Positions 5,984 through 7,487 of a stretch of DNA of 7,487 nt are shown here, one piece after another (the stretch's first letter is position 1; the number at the start of each line of letters is the position of its first letter). The position numbers and the translations under genes were made by a program. Source of the DNA: an uncultured Chloroflexaceae bacterium (lineage in GTDB: Bacteria; Chloroflexota; Chloroflexia; Chloroflexales; Chloroflexaceae); NCBI GenBank assembly GCA_937141995.1, contig CAKZQX010000641.1, positions 1-7,487 on the forward strand. The letters are read 5' to 3'. Below the pieces are notes generated by a model. The model saw nothing but the letters and a program-made list of their open reading frames with translations. It was not told the origin of the DNA and ran no database searches.

Positions 5984-7487
5984 ATGAATACCCCCATACC
6001 ATTTCAACGTTTCACTCAGGGTATATGCCTCCTCCTCGGCCTGGCATTTGCCTGGCTCATTTTGAATCCTGGTGTCGCCCTGACTGCTGCTGCGGCACCC
6101 TACCTGGTTAAGGACATCGGTACAACAGCAAGTAACCCATCCTGGCTCGTTACGATGAACGGAAGATTGTTCTTCAGCGCTACCGACGATCAGACCGGCA
6201 TGGAAATCTGGACGAGTGACGGTACTGCGGCAGGGACATTCCTCCTGAAAGATATTGCTCCGGGAAGCAGTAGTTCATATCCAACCTCGCTAACGGTTAT
6301 GAATGGACAACTCTTCTTCTCCGCCAGTGATGGAAATAGCGGGCAGGAATTATGGGTCAGTGACGGTACCGCGGCTGGAACCCGCCTGGTCAAAGATATC
6401 CGCGCAGGGCTGGATAGTTCCTCACCGTATAACCTGACTGCTGCCGGGAAACAACTTTTCTTTGTCGCGTATGAGCCCATCGCCGGGAAAGAGCTCTGGG
6501 TCAGCGACGGTACCCTGGCCGGAACCCGCATGGTCAAGGATATTCAACCGGGTAATGGCTTCTCTTCTCCCATATATCTGACTGTGTTAGATAATGGCCT
6601 CTTCTTCAGCGCCGATGATGGTACCAACGGGCGCGAGCTCTGGTTTAGTAATGGTACGTCGTCAGGCACCTACCTGGTTCAGGATATCGAACCGGGCACT
6701 GGGGGCTCATTCCCGGATAATCTGGTAGCAGGCATTGATCGCCTGTTTTTTGTCGCTTCGACGAGTGAAACCGGTCGGGAGGTATGGAGCAGCGACGGTT
6801 CTTTGCCAAATACCCAGATTATCAGAGATATTAATCCAGGTAGTAGTAGCTCGCTGGCTAACGATCTGGCGGTTGTCGATAAACTGTTATTTTTTGGCGC
6901 GACCAACGGCAGCACTGGCCGTGAACTCTGGCGCAGCGACGGGACATCGGCGGGAACGGTTCTGGTTGGGGATCTGAACCCCGGTGCCGCCGAAGGCAAA
7001 CCAGACAACCTGGTCAATGTTAATGGGCAATTGTTTTTTACGGCAACAAATGGTCAAACTGGGGAAGAACTCTGGACACTGTCCGGTGGAGAAAAATTTG
7101 TTCTTATGAAAGATATTATGCCGGGAGTAGACGGTTCTTCTCCCCGGTATTTAACCGCGTTTAATGACACGCTTTTCTTCGCTGCAACAGAATCCACATA
7201 TGGTACTGAACTTTATCAGAGCAACGGTATGGCTAGCGGCACCTCTATGGTTGCCGATATTGCCCCCGGATCACTCTCTGCCAACCCGCGTTCACTAACA
7301 GTCACCGGGACAACGCTCTTCTTTGCTGCCGACAATGGAAGTACAGGCCGCGAATTGTGGGCCTTGCCGCTGTCTGCGTATGTACCGACACCCACCAACA
7401 CGGCAACCAATACACCGGTCCCGCCGACACCCACCAACACGGCGACCAATACACCGGTCCCGCCGACACCTACCAACACGGCGACCA
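5984..7487 (+). CDS. Secreted ELWxxDGT-repeat protein, probable beta-propeller with Pro/Thr-rich linker (3' end outside window)
   Basis: The frame is open from the ATG to the window edge (501 codons, no stop), so the C terminus is missing. GGGAG (5970-5974) lies 9 nt before the start. Residues 1-38 are a Sec signal peptide: NTPIPFQR, then a hydrophobic core (about 13-34), then AAAA with cleavage expected near 36-38. Residues 40-459 hold nine copies of a repeat whose core is LFFxAxD...GxELWxSDGTxxGTxLVKDIxPG, the known ELWxxDGT repeat. Its period of 48 residues suggests four-stranded propeller blades. From 468 a 13-residue repeat PTPTNTATNTPVP forms an extended linker, probably leading to another domain or a cell-surface anchor. 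The protein should act outside the cytoplasmic membrane, perhaps in adhesion or surface binding; no catalytic motif is visible. Separated by 447 nt from the tRNA, it is probably its own transcription unit. Confidence 0.9.
   Translation, partial: MNTPIPFQRFTQGICLLLGLAFAWLILNPGVALTAAAAPYLVKDIGTTASNPSWLVTMNGRLFFSATDDQTGMEIWTSDGTAAGTFLLKDIAPGSSSSYPTSLTVMNGQLFFSASDGNSGQELWVSDGTAAGTRLVKDIRAGLDSSSPYNLTAAGKQLFFVAYEPIAGKELWVSDGTLAGTRMVKDIQPGNGFSSPIYLTVLDNGLFFSADDGTNGRELWFSNGTSSGTYLVQDIEPGTGGSFPDNLVAGIDRLFFVASTSETGREVWSSDGSLPNTQIIRDINPGSSSSLANDLAVVDKLLFFGATNGSTGRELWRSDGTSAGTVLVGDLNPGAAEGKPDNLVNVNGQLFFTATNGQTGEELWTLSGGEKFVLMKDIMPGVDGSSPRYLTAFNDTLFFAATESTYGTELYQSNGMASGTSMVADIAPGSLSANPRSLTVTGTTLFFAADNGSTGRELWALPLSAYVPTPTNTATNTPVPPTPTNTATNTPVPPTPTNTAT
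6101..7360 (+). repeat. Nine tandem near-48-residue (144-nt) coding repeats, ELWxxDGT type
   Basis: The E of each ELW-like motif is encoded at 6203, 6347, 6491, 6635, 6779, 6923, 7067, 7208 and 7352. Seven of the eight intervals are exactly 144 nt; one is 141 nt. Copies 1-6 keep a recognisable SDGT-like segment (SDGT, SDGT, SDGT, SNGT, SDGS, SDGT). Copy 7 is degenerate (LSGGEKF, one residue short), copy 8 reads SNGM, and copy 9 ends at ELWALPL. Copies 2 and 3 are the closest at DNA level around GTCAGYGACGGTACC. The array begins with LVKDI and ends with ELW, so no blade is obviously split between the two termini. Confidence 0.88.
7385..7487 (+). repeat. 39-nt tandem repeat encoding PTPTNTATNTPVP
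   Basis: Unit 1 (7385-7423) and unit 2 (7424-7462) differ at one base (GGCAACC versus GGCGACC). Unit 3 (from 7463) has one change (CCCACC to CCTACC) in the 25 nt visible and runs off the window. Near-identity at DNA level, against well-diverged 48-residue repeats upstream, points to recent expansion or homogenisation by slippage or recombination. The encoded Pro/Thr/Asn stretch is probably extended, with many Thr and Asn residues that could be glycosylated. Confidence 0.9.

Noticed and set aside
6190..7017. Two minus-strand frames (6190-6537 and 6679-7017) with repeated PAAVPSL-like segments
   Set aside because: Both are antisense shadows of the 144-nt repeats; their apparent repetition comes from the plus-strand coding repeat.
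7216..7479. Minus-strand frame encoding VGVGGTGVLVAVL repeats
   Set aside because: It is the antisense of the Pro/Thr/Asn repeat; the plus-strand frame has a start, ribosome site, signal peptide and known repeat family.

Overview
The window looks like chromosomal DNA of a filamentous anoxygenic phototroph of the Chloroflexaceae (Chloroflexota). This is inferred from three things: the GC-leaning coding sequence, the style of the M50 protease and ATP-grasp proteins, and a secreted ELWxxDGT-repeat protein followed by a Pro-Thr-Asn linker (PTPTNTATNTPVP units), a type common in Chloroflexus and Roseiflexus. No 16S rRNA or other firm taxonomic marker is present, so the genus is not proven.

Layout, left to right. 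(1) 184-1281 (+): a multi-pass site-2-type M50 metalloprotease. (2) 1387-2232 (+): a Sir2-family NAD-dependent deacylase with its own extended -10 promoter. (3) 2446-3615 and 3634-4095 (+): an ATP-grasp ligase and a membrane-anchored DUF1499 protein, 18 nt apart and probably one operon. (4) 4098-5411 (-): a class II tRNA nucleotidyltransferase (CCA-adding/poly(A) polymerase family), convergent with the DUF1499 gene with only 2 nt between the stop codons. (5) 5460-5536 (+): tRNA-Val(GAC) with an encoded CCA end, divergent from the nucleotidyltransferase gene. The two share a 48-nt intergenic region whose predicted promoters overlap. (6) 5537-5983: about 450 nt without a gene. It holds a terminator-like hairpin, a second hairpin, and then an AT-rich stretch with five ATCA cores at an exact 11-nt period and a perfect 18-nt palindrome. 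(7) 5984 to the window edge (+): a large exported protein, open at the right border, with nine near-48-residue repeats (probably a beta-propeller) followed by a 13-residue Pro/Thr/Asn repeat.

How the genes relate: the left part is conserved housekeeping or regulatory content (intramembrane proteolysis, NAD-dependent deacylation, an unassigned ligase, tRNA 3'-end maturation) with no evident shared pathway. The nucleotidyltransferase/tRNA pair is functionally coherent, since tRNA 3' ends are the enzyme's substrate. The right end is a separate envelope or extracellular module with an unusually structured upstream region. I see no CRISPR array, insertion sequence, phage gene or defence cassette. 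The most unusual signals are the phased 11-nt repeats, the regular 48-residue repeat protein, the overlapping cca/tRNA promoters, and the sirtuin with a YxxR acyl-pocket motif but no GTS motif.
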